In this document: piece after piece, positions 39,526 to 49,024 of the stretch
Layout: every line of letters starts with the position of its first letter
Numbering within the stretch: position 1 is the stretch's first letter
Assembly: GCA_902561465.1 (NCBI GenBank)
Contig: CACEPH010000003.1
Coordinates: 1-52,352 of the forward strand
Direction of reading: 5' to 3'
DNA from: an uncultured Pelagibacteraceae bacterium
GTDB taxonomy: Bacteria; Pseudomonadota; Alphaproteobacteria; Pelagibacterales; Pelagibacteraceae
Length of the DNA: 52,352 bases
Made by a program: the position numbers and the translations under genes
The notes under the pieces: model-generated
Told to the model about the DNA's origin: nothing
Databases searched by the model: none
Seen by the model: only the letters and a program-made list of their open reading frames with translations

Positions 39526-40496
39526 CACGAGTCGTTACAATAGAAAAAACAGGTGAACCAGAAGTTTTACAGTTAAAGAATATTAAACTTGAAAAACTAG
39601 GACCAGAAGAAGTTTTAATTGAACATAAGGCTATTGGACTTAATTACATAGACACTTACCACCGATCAGGTTTATATCCTCTTCAATTACCATCTGGAAT
39701 AGGTGCTGAAGCTTCTGGTATTATAAGAGAAATTGGTTCACAGGTTAAAGATTTTAACATTGGAGATAGAGTTTGTTACGCAGGAGCTCCTCTGGGATCC
39801 TACTCTTCTGAAAGAAATTATCCAACAAAAAATCTTGTTAAAATGCCAAAAGAAATTGATCATGAGATAGCAGCAACTTTAATGACAAAAGGTCTAACTA
39901 CATTTTATTTGCTTCACAAAACTTATCCTGTCAGTTCAAATGAAACTATTTTATTTCATGCCGCCGCCGGTGGTGTTGGACAAATCTTTTGCCAATGGGC
40001 AAAAAGTCTTGGTTGCAAATTAATTGGAACAGTTGGTTCAGATGAAAAAATTAGTATAGCTAAAAAAAATGGTTGTGACTTTGTGATAAATTATTCTAAA
40101 GAAAATTTTCAAAAAAGAGTATTAGAAATCACTAAAGGAAAAGGAGTATCTGTTGTCTATGATGGAGTGGGAAAAGACACATTCGAAGGTTCAATCGAGT
40201 GTTTAAAAACAAGAGGAATGATGGTTTCTTTTGGTAATGCTTCTGGTCCAGTTAAAAATATTGATGTAGCAAAAATGATACAACCAAAAGGTATTTATTT
40301 TACAAGACCTGTAATGGGGCAATATCTAAGAACAAAAGATGAAATAATAGAAGGAGCTGATAAATTATTTGAAAAAATTAAATTAGGAAACGTTAAAGTA
40401 AAAATTTATAAAAAATATAAATTAGATGATGTAGTTCAAGCTCACAAAGACTTGGAATCAAGAAAAATCATTGGGCCAGCAATAATTGTTCCTTAA
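39522..40496 (+). CDS. Quinone oxidoreductase (zeta-crystallin-like, MDR family)
   Basis: GLNYIDTYHRSGLYPLQLPSGIGAEASGII; HAAAGGVGQIFCQWAKSLG. Confidence 0.93.
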   Translation: MTRVVTIEKTGEPEVLQLKNIKLEKLGPEEVLIEHKAIGLNYIDTYHRSGLYPLQLPSGIGAEASGIIREIGSQVKDFNIGDRVCYAGAPLGSYSSERNYPTKNLVKMPKEIDHEIAATLMTKGLTTFYLLHKTYPVSSNETILFHAAAGGVGQIFCQWAKSLGCKLIGTVGSDEKISIAKKNGCDFVINYSKENFQKRVLEITKGKGVSVVYDGVGKDTFEGSIECLKTRGMMVSFGNASGPVKNIDVAKMIQPKGIYFTRPVMGQYLRTKDEIIEGADKLFEKIKLGNVKVKIYKKYKLDDVVQAHKDLESRKIIGPAIIVP

Positions 40497-41359
40497 TGGA
40501 AAAATTGCAAATATTTATTCAGTTAACTAGGCTAAATAAACCTATAGGTTTTTTATTATTGTTTTGGCCTTGTTTGTGGGGAGTGACACTAGGTTATTAT
40601 TTTAACAGCGAAAGCGACCTTTATCTAAAATATATTATATTGTTTTTTATGGGTTCAGTTTTAATGCGAAGCGCAGGGTGCATTTTTAATGATATAGTCG
40701 ATAAAGATTTTGATAAAAAAGTTGAAAGAACAAAAAAAAGACCAATTGCCTCTGGAAAAATTTCAATATTAAATGCAATTATTTATGTAGTATTTCTTTG
40801 TTTGCTGGCTTTTATAATACTTTTACAATTTAATTTTCTAACAATAATTCTAGGGATAGGCTCAATGAGTCTGGCCTTCGCTTACCCATTTATGAAAAGA
40901 ATTACTTACTGGCCTCAACTGTTTTTGGGCTTAACCTTTAATTGGGGAATAATAATGGGATGGACATCTTTAACAAACAATATATCGATTGAACCTTTGG
41001 TATTATATATTGCAGCCATATTTTGGACACTCGGTTATGACACGATTTATGGACTTCAAGACATGCATGATGATGAAATTATTGGTGTTAAATCAACATC
41101 CATTAAGTTTAAAAATAATGTAAAAGTCTTTGTTGGTTATTGTTATGGCTTGTTTACTTTTTTAATTTTAGTAATGCTTTTTATTATGGAAATAAATAAA
41201 TATCTTTTTTTATTATCAATTCCTTTTATCATTTCTCTTATTTATCAGATGAAGCTTTTTAAAGCTACCAATTCTGAATCTTGTCTTGCTGCATTTAAAA
41301 ATAATAATTTAACAGGTTTTCTAGTTTTTGTATTAATTTTTTCTTTTAATTTTATATGA
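40496..41359 (+). CDS. ubiA: 4-hydroxybenzoate polyprenyltransferase
   Basis: LTRLNKPIGFLLLFWPCLWG; RSAGCIFNDIVDKDFDKKVERTKKRPIASGKIS; DTIYGLQDMHDDEIIGVKSTS. Confidence 0.95.
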   Translation: MEKLQIFIQLTRLNKPIGFLLLFWPCLWGVTLGYYFNSESDLYLKYIILFFMGSVLMRSAGCIFNDIVDKDFDKKVERTKKRPIASGKISILNAIIYVVFLCLLAFIILLQFNFLTIILGIGSMSLAFAYPFMKRITYWPQLFLGLTFNWGIIMGWTSLTNNISIEPLVLYIAAIFWTLGYDTIYGLQDMHDDEIIGVKSTSIKFKNNVKVFVGYCYGLFTFLILVMLFIMEINKYLFLLSIPFIISLIYQMKLFKATNSESCLAAFKNNNLTGFLVFVLIFSFNFI

Positions 41360-43101
41360 AATTTTCTGAATTAAAAAAAATCTTATTAAGATTATTTAAA
41401 TTTTACGTTAAAAAACATATTTTTAAATTATTTATTTCTCTTTTATTGTCTCTTGTTGTGGCTGGCTCAACTGGTGCTATAGCTTGGCTATTAGATCCTG
41501 CGATTAAAAAAATTTTTATCGATCAGGATCAAACTATGATGTTGTTAATACCTATAGCTATAGCTTTATCTTTTACAATTAAAGGTGGATCTTTATATGC
41601 TGCAAGAAACATTTTAATAAGAATAAGCAATAGTGTTGTGAAAACTTTACAAACGCAATTGGCAGCTTGCATATTAAAATCAGACATAAGCACTATAGAA
41701 TCAAAACACTCTGGAAAATATATTGCCCATTTTTTCTACGATGTAGGGCAAGTGAGTCAATTAGTAGGATCGGGTCTTTTAAATCTTATGAAAGATTCAA
41801 TGACTTTAATTGTTTTGGTAAGTTTAATGTTTTACCAAAATTGGAACTTGGCCTTATTTGCTATAATTATTATGCCTTTAGCAGTTATTGTAGCAAAATC
41901 TTTAGGTAAAAGACTTGGAAAAGCTGTTTCCCAAAGTGCAAAAATCGAAGGTAGCCTAACTTCTTACTTGTCGGAAGTGATCAAAGGAACAAGAATGATT
42001 AAGATTTATCAACAAGAAAATTTTGAGTTTGATAGATCTAAAAAGAAAATTGATGAAAGAACTAATATCCAAATCAAGATAGCTAACATACTAATTAGAG
42101 CTACTCCAATAATGGAAATCCTAACAGGCATAATGATTGGTGGATTTATTTACTATTCAGGATTTATGATTGTGAATGGTCAGATGCAAATAAATAATTT
42201 TTTCTCTTTCTTGACTGCTATGATGTTGGCTTATCAACCTATTCGTTCTTTGGCTACAATTAATATGTTATTTAATCAGGGTGCCGTGGGAGCCAAAAGA
42301 GTATTTAACATTATTGATGCTGAGCCAAATATAAAAGAAAATGGTTCTGATCCAAATTTAAATATAAAAAAAGGAAATATAAAATTTGAAGAAGTAAGTT
42401 TCTCTTATCCAAATACTGAGGAACAGGCTGTAAAAAATATTAATATTTCTGTTGATGGAGGTACTACAGTAGCTTTGGTTGGGCATAGTGGGGCTGGAAA
42501 AAGTACAATAATAAATCTTTTACCAAGATTTTATGATCCAAAAGAAGGAAAAGTTTATATCGATGAACAGAATATTAGATCAGTGACATTATCATCCTTA
42601 AGAAAAAATATATCTATGGTAAGTCAAGATATAATATTATTTGATGATACTATCCGTGCTAACATAGCTTATGCAAACATGAATGCTTCTGAAGAACAAA
42701 TAAAAAAGGCTTGTGATTTTGCTGCTGCTACTGAATTTATTGAAAAGTTACCACAAAAATTTGAAACAATTATAGGAGAAAACGGTGTTAGATTATCAGG
42801 AGGACAGAAACAAAGAGTTTCCATTGCTAGAGCCGTTTTAAAAAATTCTCCAATAATACTTTTGGATGAAGCAACTTCATCGCTTGACGCAGAATCTGAA
42901 GAAAAAGTTCAAAATGCAGTTATGAATTTAACAAAAAATAAGACTACCCTTGTAATTGCTCACCGACTATCAACCATTATAAGAGCTGATAAAATTATAG
43001 TTATTAATCAAGGTAAGATTTCTGGCATTGGAACACATGATGAGCTTTTAAAAAATTCAACCATCTATAAAAATCTTTATAGTAAACAATTAAGCGCTTA
43101 A
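41356..43101 (+). CDS. msbA: ABC transporter, lipid A exporter MsbA type
   Basis: TM domain + VALVGHSGAGKSTIINLLPRFYDP; VRLSGGQKQRVSIARAVLKNSPIILLDEATSSLD; next to LPS genes. Confidence 0.9.
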   Translation: MKFSELKKILLRLFKFYVKKHIFKLFISLLLSLVVAGSTGAIAWLLDPAIKKIFIDQDQTMMLLIPIAIALSFTIKGGSLYAARNILIRISNSVVKTLQTQLAACILKSDISTIESKHSGKYIAHFFYDVGQVSQLVGSGLLNLMKDSMTLIVLVSLMFYQNWNLALFAIIIMPLAVIVAKSLGKRLGKAVSQSAKIEGSLTSYLSEVIKGTRMIKIYQQENFEFDRSKKKIDERTNIQIKIANILIRATPIMEILTGIMIGGFIYYSGFMIVNGQMQINNFFSFLTAMMLAYQPIRSLATINMLFNQGAVGAKRVFNIIDAEPNIKENGSDPNLNIKKGNIKFEEVSFSYPNTEEQAVKNINISVDGGTTVALVGHSGAGKSTIINLLPRFYDPKEGKVYIDEQNIRSVTLSSLRKNISMVSQDIILFDDTIRANIAYANMNASEEQIKKACDFAAATEFIEKLPQKFETIIGENGVRLSGGQKQRVSIARAVLKNSPIILLDEATSSLDAESEEKVQNAVMNLTKNKTTLVIAHRLSTIIRADKIIVINQGKISGIGTHDELLKNSTIYKNLYSKQLSA

Positions 43102-43104
43102 TTT

Positions 43105-44371
43105 ATGTATTTTTGGTATAAACTTTTTACATACCTTTTTTATCCCTTTGCCCCAATTTATCTGTACTTAAGAAGAATTAGAAAAAAAGAAGATCCAATT
43201 AGGTATAAGGAAAAATTATCTAAAATTAATATACCAAGAGGTGAAGGTACTTTAATTTGGTTTCACGTAGCAAGCGTAGGAGAAGCAATGAGTATACTTC
43301 CGCTTGTAGAAGGTTGCATTAAAGAATCAAAAATTAACAAAATACTTGTAACATCGATAACATTAAGTTCGGGTAAAATTTTGGAAAAAAGATATAAACA
43401 AAATCCAAAAGTAGATCATCAATTTCTTCCTTTGGATTTAGATTTTTTCACAAATAAATTTTTGAATCACTGGAAACCAAATTTATCTGTTTTTATTGAT
43501 TCTGAAGTTTGGCCAAATTTGATACTAAATATAAGTAAAAAGAAAATACCTTTATTATTAGTTAATGCCAGAATTACGAAAAAAAGTTTTGTTAGATGGA
43601 AGGTAATTATAAATTTTGCTAAAAAAAATATTTGAAAAATTTGACTTGTGTATAGCATCTAATAAAGAAAGCGAAAATTTTCTAAAAATTCTAGGTGCTA
43701 AAAATATTAAAAATTATGGAAATCTTAAGTTTTCAAATTTAAAAAGTGATTCAAATAAAAAATTAGATCAAAATTTTTTAAATAAAATAGAAAATAGAAA
43801 GATATGGTGTGCAGCAAGCACCCATCCTACTGAAGAAGCCTTATGTGCAAAAGCACATTTAAAGATCAAAGAAAGCTATAGTAATATCCTTACGATTATT
43901 ATCCCAAGACACATTGATAGAGTAAAAAAAATTAGTGAAGATTTATCGCAGCTAAATCTAAAAACGGTACTGTCCTCTGAATATCATCTAATAGATGATA
44001 AAACTGACATAGTTTTGGTTAACTCTTATGGGGAAACTTCAAAATTTTATAATATCTCAAAGTATGTATTCCTCGGAAAGTCTTTAATAAAATCCTTAAT
44101 AAAGGACAGCGGACAAAATCCCATTGAACCTGCAAGACTTGGCTGCAAAATTTTGCACGGCCCATATGTTAGTAATTTTGCTGAAATTTATGAGTATTTT
44201 AAAACAATGGGTATAACAAAAGAAATAAATAACTTTAACGAACTAAGTCTATCATTAGTTGAAGAATTGAAAGATGATAAAGCTAAAAATCAAGAGATTG
44301 TAAAAAAAATAGAAAATTATGGTCAAAATATACTTAATAATATGATCATAGAATTAAAAAAATATATATAA
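43105..44371 (+). pseudogene. waaA: 3-deoxy-D-manno-octulosonic acid transferase (WaaA/KdtA) split into two ORFs (43105..43635 and 43616..44371) by a +1 shift at an A8 tract
   Basis: N half has IWFHVASVGEAMSILPLV and FIDSEVWPNLI; C half has CIASNKESENFLKILGA, AASTHPTEEALC, GQNPIEPARLGC. Skipping one A in 43621-43628 gives INFAKKIFEKFDLCIAS, a continuous product. May be functional through slippage, or a sequencing error. Confidence 0.85.
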
Positions 44372-44381
44372 ATAGTTATAG

Positions 44382-45311
44382 ATGATTTTTTTTAAACCAA
44401 AGTTTTGGGATAAAACTAAAATTTCATTTTTTGCTATTGTGCTTTTTCCAATTACTTTAATATTAAAATTACTAATTTTTCTTAAAAATATTTTTACTAA
44501 AATTCATAAATTCCAAATTCCTATAATTTGTGTTGGTAATATTTATTTAGGAGGTACTGGAAAAACTCCTATGTGTATTGAAATATTTGCAATTTTAAAA
44601 AATTTAAACATGAGACCTGGTTTTGTTAGAAAAGAATATAGTTCATTTCAAGATGAAGTAAACTTACAAAAAAAAATAGGGCCAATTTATCAAAATAAAA
44701 AAAGAATAGACGCAATAAAAAATGCTATAAAAGATGGAATCAATATCGCTATTCTTGACGACGGATTTCAAGATTTTTCAGTAAATAAAAATTTATCTAT
44801 TGTTTGCTTTAATGAGAAACAATGGGTAGGAAATGGCTTCCCTATTCCTTCTGGACCTTTAAGAGAGGAACTTTCTTCATTGAAGAGAGCAGATTGTGTA
44901 ATATTAAATGGCGAAAAAAATATTAATATTGAAAAGAAAATATATAGTAAAAATAAATTAATAAAAATATTTTACATAAAGTATAAATCATTAAATATAG
45001 ATAATTTTAAAGATAAAAAGGTAATAGCTTTCGCGGGAATTGGAAATCCAATTAATTTTTTTGATTTATTGAAAGAGAATAATATCGATATTATAGAAAA
45101 AATAAAATTTCCTGATCACTATAATTACACTAAGGAAGATTTAGAAAAACTAATTAGTAAAGCAAAATCAAGTGGCGGCATGCTGCTAACTACTGAAAAA
45201 GATTTTTTTAGGATTGGTGGAAATTATCAAAAATATATAAATTGTTTAAAAATATCAGTTGAAATGCAAAATAAAAATCATTTTATTGAAACAATTAAAG
45301 CAGCTATATGA
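44382..45311 (+). CDS. lpxK: Tetraacyldisaccharide 4'-kinase
   Basis: IPIICVGNIYLGGTGKTPMCIEIF; ILDDGFQDFSVNKNLSIV; PSGPLREELSSLKRAD; LLTTEKDFFRI. Confidence 0.94.
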   Translation: MIFFKPKFWDKTKISFFAIVLFPITLILKLLIFLKNIFTKIHKFQIPIICVGNIYLGGTGKTPMCIEIFAILKNLNMRPGFVRKEYSSFQDEVNLQKKIGPIYQNKKRIDAIKNAIKDGINIAILDDGFQDFSVNKNLSIVCFNEKQWVGNGFPIPSGPLREELSSLKRADCVILNGEKNINIEKKIYSKNKLIKIFYIKYKSLNIDNFKDKKVIAFAGIGNPINFFDLLKENNIDIIEKIKFPDHYNYTKEDLEKLISKAKSSGGMLLTTEKDFFRIGGNYQKYINCLKISVEMQNKNHFIETIKAAI

Positions 45312-46183
45312 AAGTCGTTAAATACTTTTTTGAATTTGTTAGTATAATTTCATTATTCTGTATATTTAAAATAGTTGGTCTAAAAAATGCATCTAATTTG
45401 GGAGCTGTTATTGGAAGATCCATTGGACCATTATTTAGATCTAAAAATATAATAGAACAAAATTTAAAAATTGGTTTAGGAGATCTAGATACAAAAACAC
45501 AAAGCGAAATTATAAATAATATGTGGTCAAATATAGGAAGAACTTTTGCAGAATATATTTTTTTAAAAGATTTTAAATTTAATAAAACTAATTTTGATCA
45601 TATTAAAATCAATGGAGCAAATTACTTAGATCAAATAAAAAAAGAAAATGAACCTGTAATATTCTTTTCCGCTCACCTTGCAAATTTTGAATTAATGGCA
45701 ATGGAGCTAGATAAATCTGGAATAAAATGCGCAGCAATTTATAGACCGCTGAATAATTTTTTTTTAAATCCTCTAATGGAATATTTAAGAATGAAATATA
45801 TTTGTCCAGCTCAAATTCCTAAGGGTAGAATTGGCATGAGAGAAATAATTAACAAAGTTAAAGATGGGTACAGTATTGCTCTCATGGTAGATCAGCGTGT
45901 GGGCGAAGGGCCAAGAGTTCCTTTTTTTAACAAACCTGCTCACACAACAACGATACCTGCTCAGCTTGCATTAAAATATAATTGTAAATTAGTTCCAATT
46001 TTTATTGAAAGAAAAAATAGCGTAAATTTTGAAATGACAATTTATGAACCGTATAAAATTGAAAAAACAGGTAATGATGAAGAAGATATAAAAAATATCA
46101 CAATCAAAATTAATAAAATTATAGAAAAAATGATAATTAAAAATCCAAAGCAATGGATTTGGTCACACAACCGTTGGAAATAA
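45308..46183 (+). CDS. Lipid A biosynthesis acyltransferase (LpxL/HtrB-like)
   Basis: FSAHLANFELMAM; ALMVDQRVGEGPRVPFFNKPAHTTTIPAQLAL; PKQWIWSHNRWK. Confidence 0.92.
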   Translation: MKVVKYFFEFVSIISLFCIFKIVGLKNASNLGAVIGRSIGPLFRSKNIIEQNLKIGLGDLDTKTQSEIINNMWSNIGRTFAEYIFLKDFKFNKTNFDHIKINGANYLDQIKKENEPVIFFSAHLANFELMAMELDKSGIKCAAIYRPLNNFFLNPLMEYLRMKYICPAQIPKGRIGMREIINKVKDGYSIALMVDQRVGEGPRVPFFNKPAHTTTIPAQLALKYNCKLVPIFIERKNSVNFEMTIYEPYKIEKTGNDEEDIKNITIKINKIIEKMIIKNPKQWIWSHNRWK

Positions 46184-46890
46184 TGAAAGCTTTAAGTAGA
46201 AGTGCCTGGGATAGTTTTATTAAATGTAGAAGATGTTTTTACATTGAAAGAAAGTTGGGAATAAGGTCCATAAGCACACCGGGTTTTCCCATGAATTCTA
46301 GAGTAGATTCACTTTTAAAAAATGAGTTTGATTTTTATAGAAAAAAACAAATACCTCATCCTGTGTTTGAAAAATATAACTTAAATTTTATTCCATTAAA
46401 AATTGATGAACAAAAATTAAAAGATTTTAGAAATAACCGTAAAGGAGTAAGAGCAAAATCAATCAAAACGAACTTTGAAATTTTTGGAGCGCTTGATGAT
46501 CTTTGGTTTAATAATGATACCAAAGAAATAATTGTTGTTGATTACAAGGCTACTTCTAATAAAAATGACCTAGATTATGTTAATTCAGATAAATCTTATC
46601 ATAAGGGCTATTTGAGACAGTTAGATTTTTATGCATACTTGCTGAAATTAAATAAATATAAAGTTTATAAAAAAGGGTACTGGATACTTTGTAATGCGGG
46701 GCGTTCTGATCAAAAAGTTTTTGAAGGAAAATTAGATTTTACAATTAATCTTATATCTTACGATTTAAAAACTGATTACATTGAGGATACTTTGGTTGAG
46801 CTTGAAAAATGTTACAATAGCGAAAAAATACCTCCTCTTAATCAATATTGTGATACTTGCAGGTGGCATAAAGAAACTTCAAATCTTTAA
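46183..46890 (+). CDS. PD-(D/E)XK nuclease-superfamily protein (Cas4/RecB-like)
   Basis: GALDDLW...IIVVDYKATS; GYLRQLDFYAYLLKLN; Cys pairs KCRRCFY and QYCDTCRW. Confidence 0.8.
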   Translation: MKALSRSAWDSFIKCRRCFYIERKLGIRSISTPGFPMNSRVDSLLKNEFDFYRKKQIPHPVFEKYNLNFIPLKIDEQKLKDFRNNRKGVRAKSIKTNFEIFGALDDLWFNNDTKEIIVVDYKATSNKNDLDYVNSDKSYHKGYLRQLDFYAYLLKLNKYKVYKKGYWILCNAGRSDQKVFEGKLDFTINLISYDLKTDYIEDTLVELEKCYNSEKIPPLNQYCDTCRWHKETSNL

Positions 46891-46946
46891 TTAAGTAAAT
46901 ATATGTTTATGCAAATATTATTTTTTGTTAAATAAATTATAAAACT

Positions 46947-48014
46947 ATGAAAAGTAAAAAAAAAATAAATGTTATTTATATACTTCCAGCTCACAAAAGC
47001 GCTTCTGGTGGATCTAAAGTAATTTACCAGCATAGCGAGTTAATAAATAAACTTAATATCAAGAATGTAAGTTCTCAGATTTTACACTTAAAAAAAAAGA
47101 AAATAGATAAAATTCTACTTTCTATAAAAAAGAGAATGTTTAATAAACCATCCAAAAAATATGGTTGGAAAATCAATGAGATGGAAGTTGTAAAATCTTT
47201 TACACCATCATCATCTTGGACAAAAAATAAAATTATAATTAAAAAAGACATGATTTTTAATCCAAAGAGTGATTTTATAATTCTTCCTGAAATCTGGGCT
47301 CATTTTGCAGACAATTTTCTTATAAAAAGAAAGATAAAATATTCAATTTTTGTTCAAGGTTTTTATCATATGAATTCATTTTACGATCATGAAAAGCTTT
47401 TTAAATCATATAACAAAGCTGAATTTATTATCACAACATCACAAGAAACTTATAAATGTTTAAAATTTATTTTTCCAAATAAAAAAAATAAAATCTTAAA
47501 AGTTAATTTATCTTTTAACCAAAAAAAATTCAGAATTCCCAATAAAAAAAGTAATTTAATAACATTCATGCCGAGAAAACTGATTGATCATTTTAATTTA
47601 CTTTCCTTATTTTTGTTCAATAAATTACCAAAAAAATGGAAAATGGAATCCTTAAGCGATTTAGACGAAAAAAAACTTTTTTTTAAATTGTGTAAATCTA
47701 AAATATTTTTATCCTTTTCTTATGCAGAGGGTTTTGGAATGCCGCCGCTTGAAGCAGCAATCGCAGGTAATAAAGTTATTGGCTATACAGGTGGGGGAGG
47801 TAAAGAGTATTGGCAGAAACCAATCTTTGAAGAAATACAGTCCGGAGACATTAAAAAATTCTCTGAAAAAATATTAGATGCAGTAAACAATTTACCTAAA
47901 AATTGGCATGTAAAAACTTTATCTCATAGAAAAAAATTAGCTAATAAATATTCTGAGATTAATGAGAAAAAATTAATTGAAAAATTAATTAATAAAATTT
48001 TTTCTTTTTATTAA
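46947..48014 (+). CDS. Glycosyltransferase, GT-B fold (GT4-like)
   Basis: SKIFLSFSYAEGFGMPPLEAAIAGNKVIGYTGGGGKEYW. Confidence 0.82.
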   Translation: MKSKKKINVIYILPAHKSASGGSKVIYQHSELINKLNIKNVSSQILHLKKKKIDKILLSIKKRMFNKPSKKYGWKINEMEVVKSFTPSSSWTKNKIIIKKDMIFNPKSDFIILPEIWAHFADNFLIKRKIKYSIFVQGFYHMNSFYDHEKLFKSYNKAEFIITTSQETYKCLKFIFPNKKNKILKVNLSFNQKKFRIPNKKSNLITFMPRKLIDHFNLLSLFLFNKLPKKWKMESLSDLDEKKLFFKLCKSKIFLSFSYAEGFGMPPLEAAIAGNKVIGYTGGGGKEYWQKPIFEEIQSGDIKKFSEKILDAVNNLPKNWHVKTLSHRKKLANKYSEINEKKLIEKLINKIFSFY

Positions 48015-48799
48015 TTTTTTATATCTAAAACTGTAGCAGGGTCTAATCTTACTTGAAACCAATTAAGTCTAATGTCTAAATGGGCTCCTGTTGATCTTCC
48101 TGTAGATCCAACTGTTCCAATTATATCTCCTTGTTTTACTTTTTGTCCTTCTTTAACCAATATTTTTTCCATGTGCATATAAAGTGTTGAAATTCCATGA
48201 CCGTGATCAAATATTAAAGTTCCGCCAGTATAAAATAGATCGGGTTCTGCCAAGGTAACAATTCCATCCAACATAGCTTTTATTTCTGTCCCTTGATCTG
48301 CAGCAAAATCTATTCCGTAATGGGGCCACTTGGGCTTGCCATTTAAAATTCTTTGACTTCCGTAAACACCAGTGACTATTGCGTTTTCTAGTGGAGTAAT
48401 AAATTTTTTTTTAAAAAAAGTTAAATCACTATTAATAGCTCTGGCCTCTCCTATCCATTTGTTTTCTCTTTTAATTCTTTCATAGACTTCTTCTGGTGGG
48501 GTCACTTTCTTTTCTTCAAGCCCGTCTATTCTTTGAATTTTATATTCTCTTTTGAAAACCTTTTTTACAATTTTTTTTTGGTTTATTTTTATTACTACGT
48601 CATTTTTTCTATCTCTGCCTAAACCAAAAGCAAAATATCCGTCTGTGGTAACTTTAACCTTTTGTTTATCAATGAAAACTTCTGAGCCGGGATCAGTTTT
48701 TCCAAGAATAAACGATCCTTGAATAAATTTACCATTAAAAGTTACTGCAAAACTTGAGGTTGTAAATAATATAAAAACTATACTAAATAAGATTCTCAT
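48011..48799 (-). CDS. M23-family metallopeptidase / LytM-domain protein
   Basis: WPHYGIDFAADQGTEIKAMLDGIVTLAE; DHGHGISTLYMHMEKILVKEGQKVKQGDIIGTVGSTGRSTGAHLDIRL. Confidence 0.93.
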   Translation of the reverse strand: MRILFSIVFILFTTSSFAVTFNGKFIQGSFILGKTDPGSEVFIDKQKVKVTTDGYFAFGLGRDRKNDVVIKINQKKIVKKVFKREYKIQRIDGLEEKKVTPPEEVYERIKRENKWIGEARAINSDLTFFKKKFITPLENAIVTGVYGSQRILNGKPKWPHYGIDFAADQGTEIKAMLDGIVTLAEPDLFYTGGTLIFDHGHGISTLYMHMEKILVKEGQKVKQGDIIGTVGSTGRSTGAHLDIRLNWFQVRLDPATVLDIKN

Positions 48800-48993
48800 T
48801 TTTTATTTAATTCTTCATACCTTTGTTGTGCCTCTTTTGGTGAAAAATAAGGCTCTTGAAGTTCAACATTCCAATAATTTAATTGATTGAGTGGTATATT
48901 TTTTCCTGAAACAGCGCAAACAACATAATCTCCATCCTCAATAACTTCAAAATTATTTGGATTAAATTTAAGTTTAGCTTTATTTCCGTTCAT
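48796..48993 (-). CDS. DUF2093 family protein
   Basis: GDYVVCAVSGKNIPLNQLNYWNVELQEPYFSPKEAQQR. Confidence 0.82.
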   Translation of the reverse strand: MNGNKAKLKFNPNNFEVIEDGDYVVCAVSGKNIPLNQLNYWNVELQEPYFSPKEAQQRYEELNKK

Positions 48994-49024
48994 ATATATT
49001 TAATTATTAATACATCTATAATAT

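Noticed and set aside
46153-46182. N-terminal extension MDLVTQPLEI on the PD-(D/E)XK protein
   Set aside because: Lies wholly within the lpxL coding sequence; ATG 46183 overlapping the lpxL stop is the likely start.
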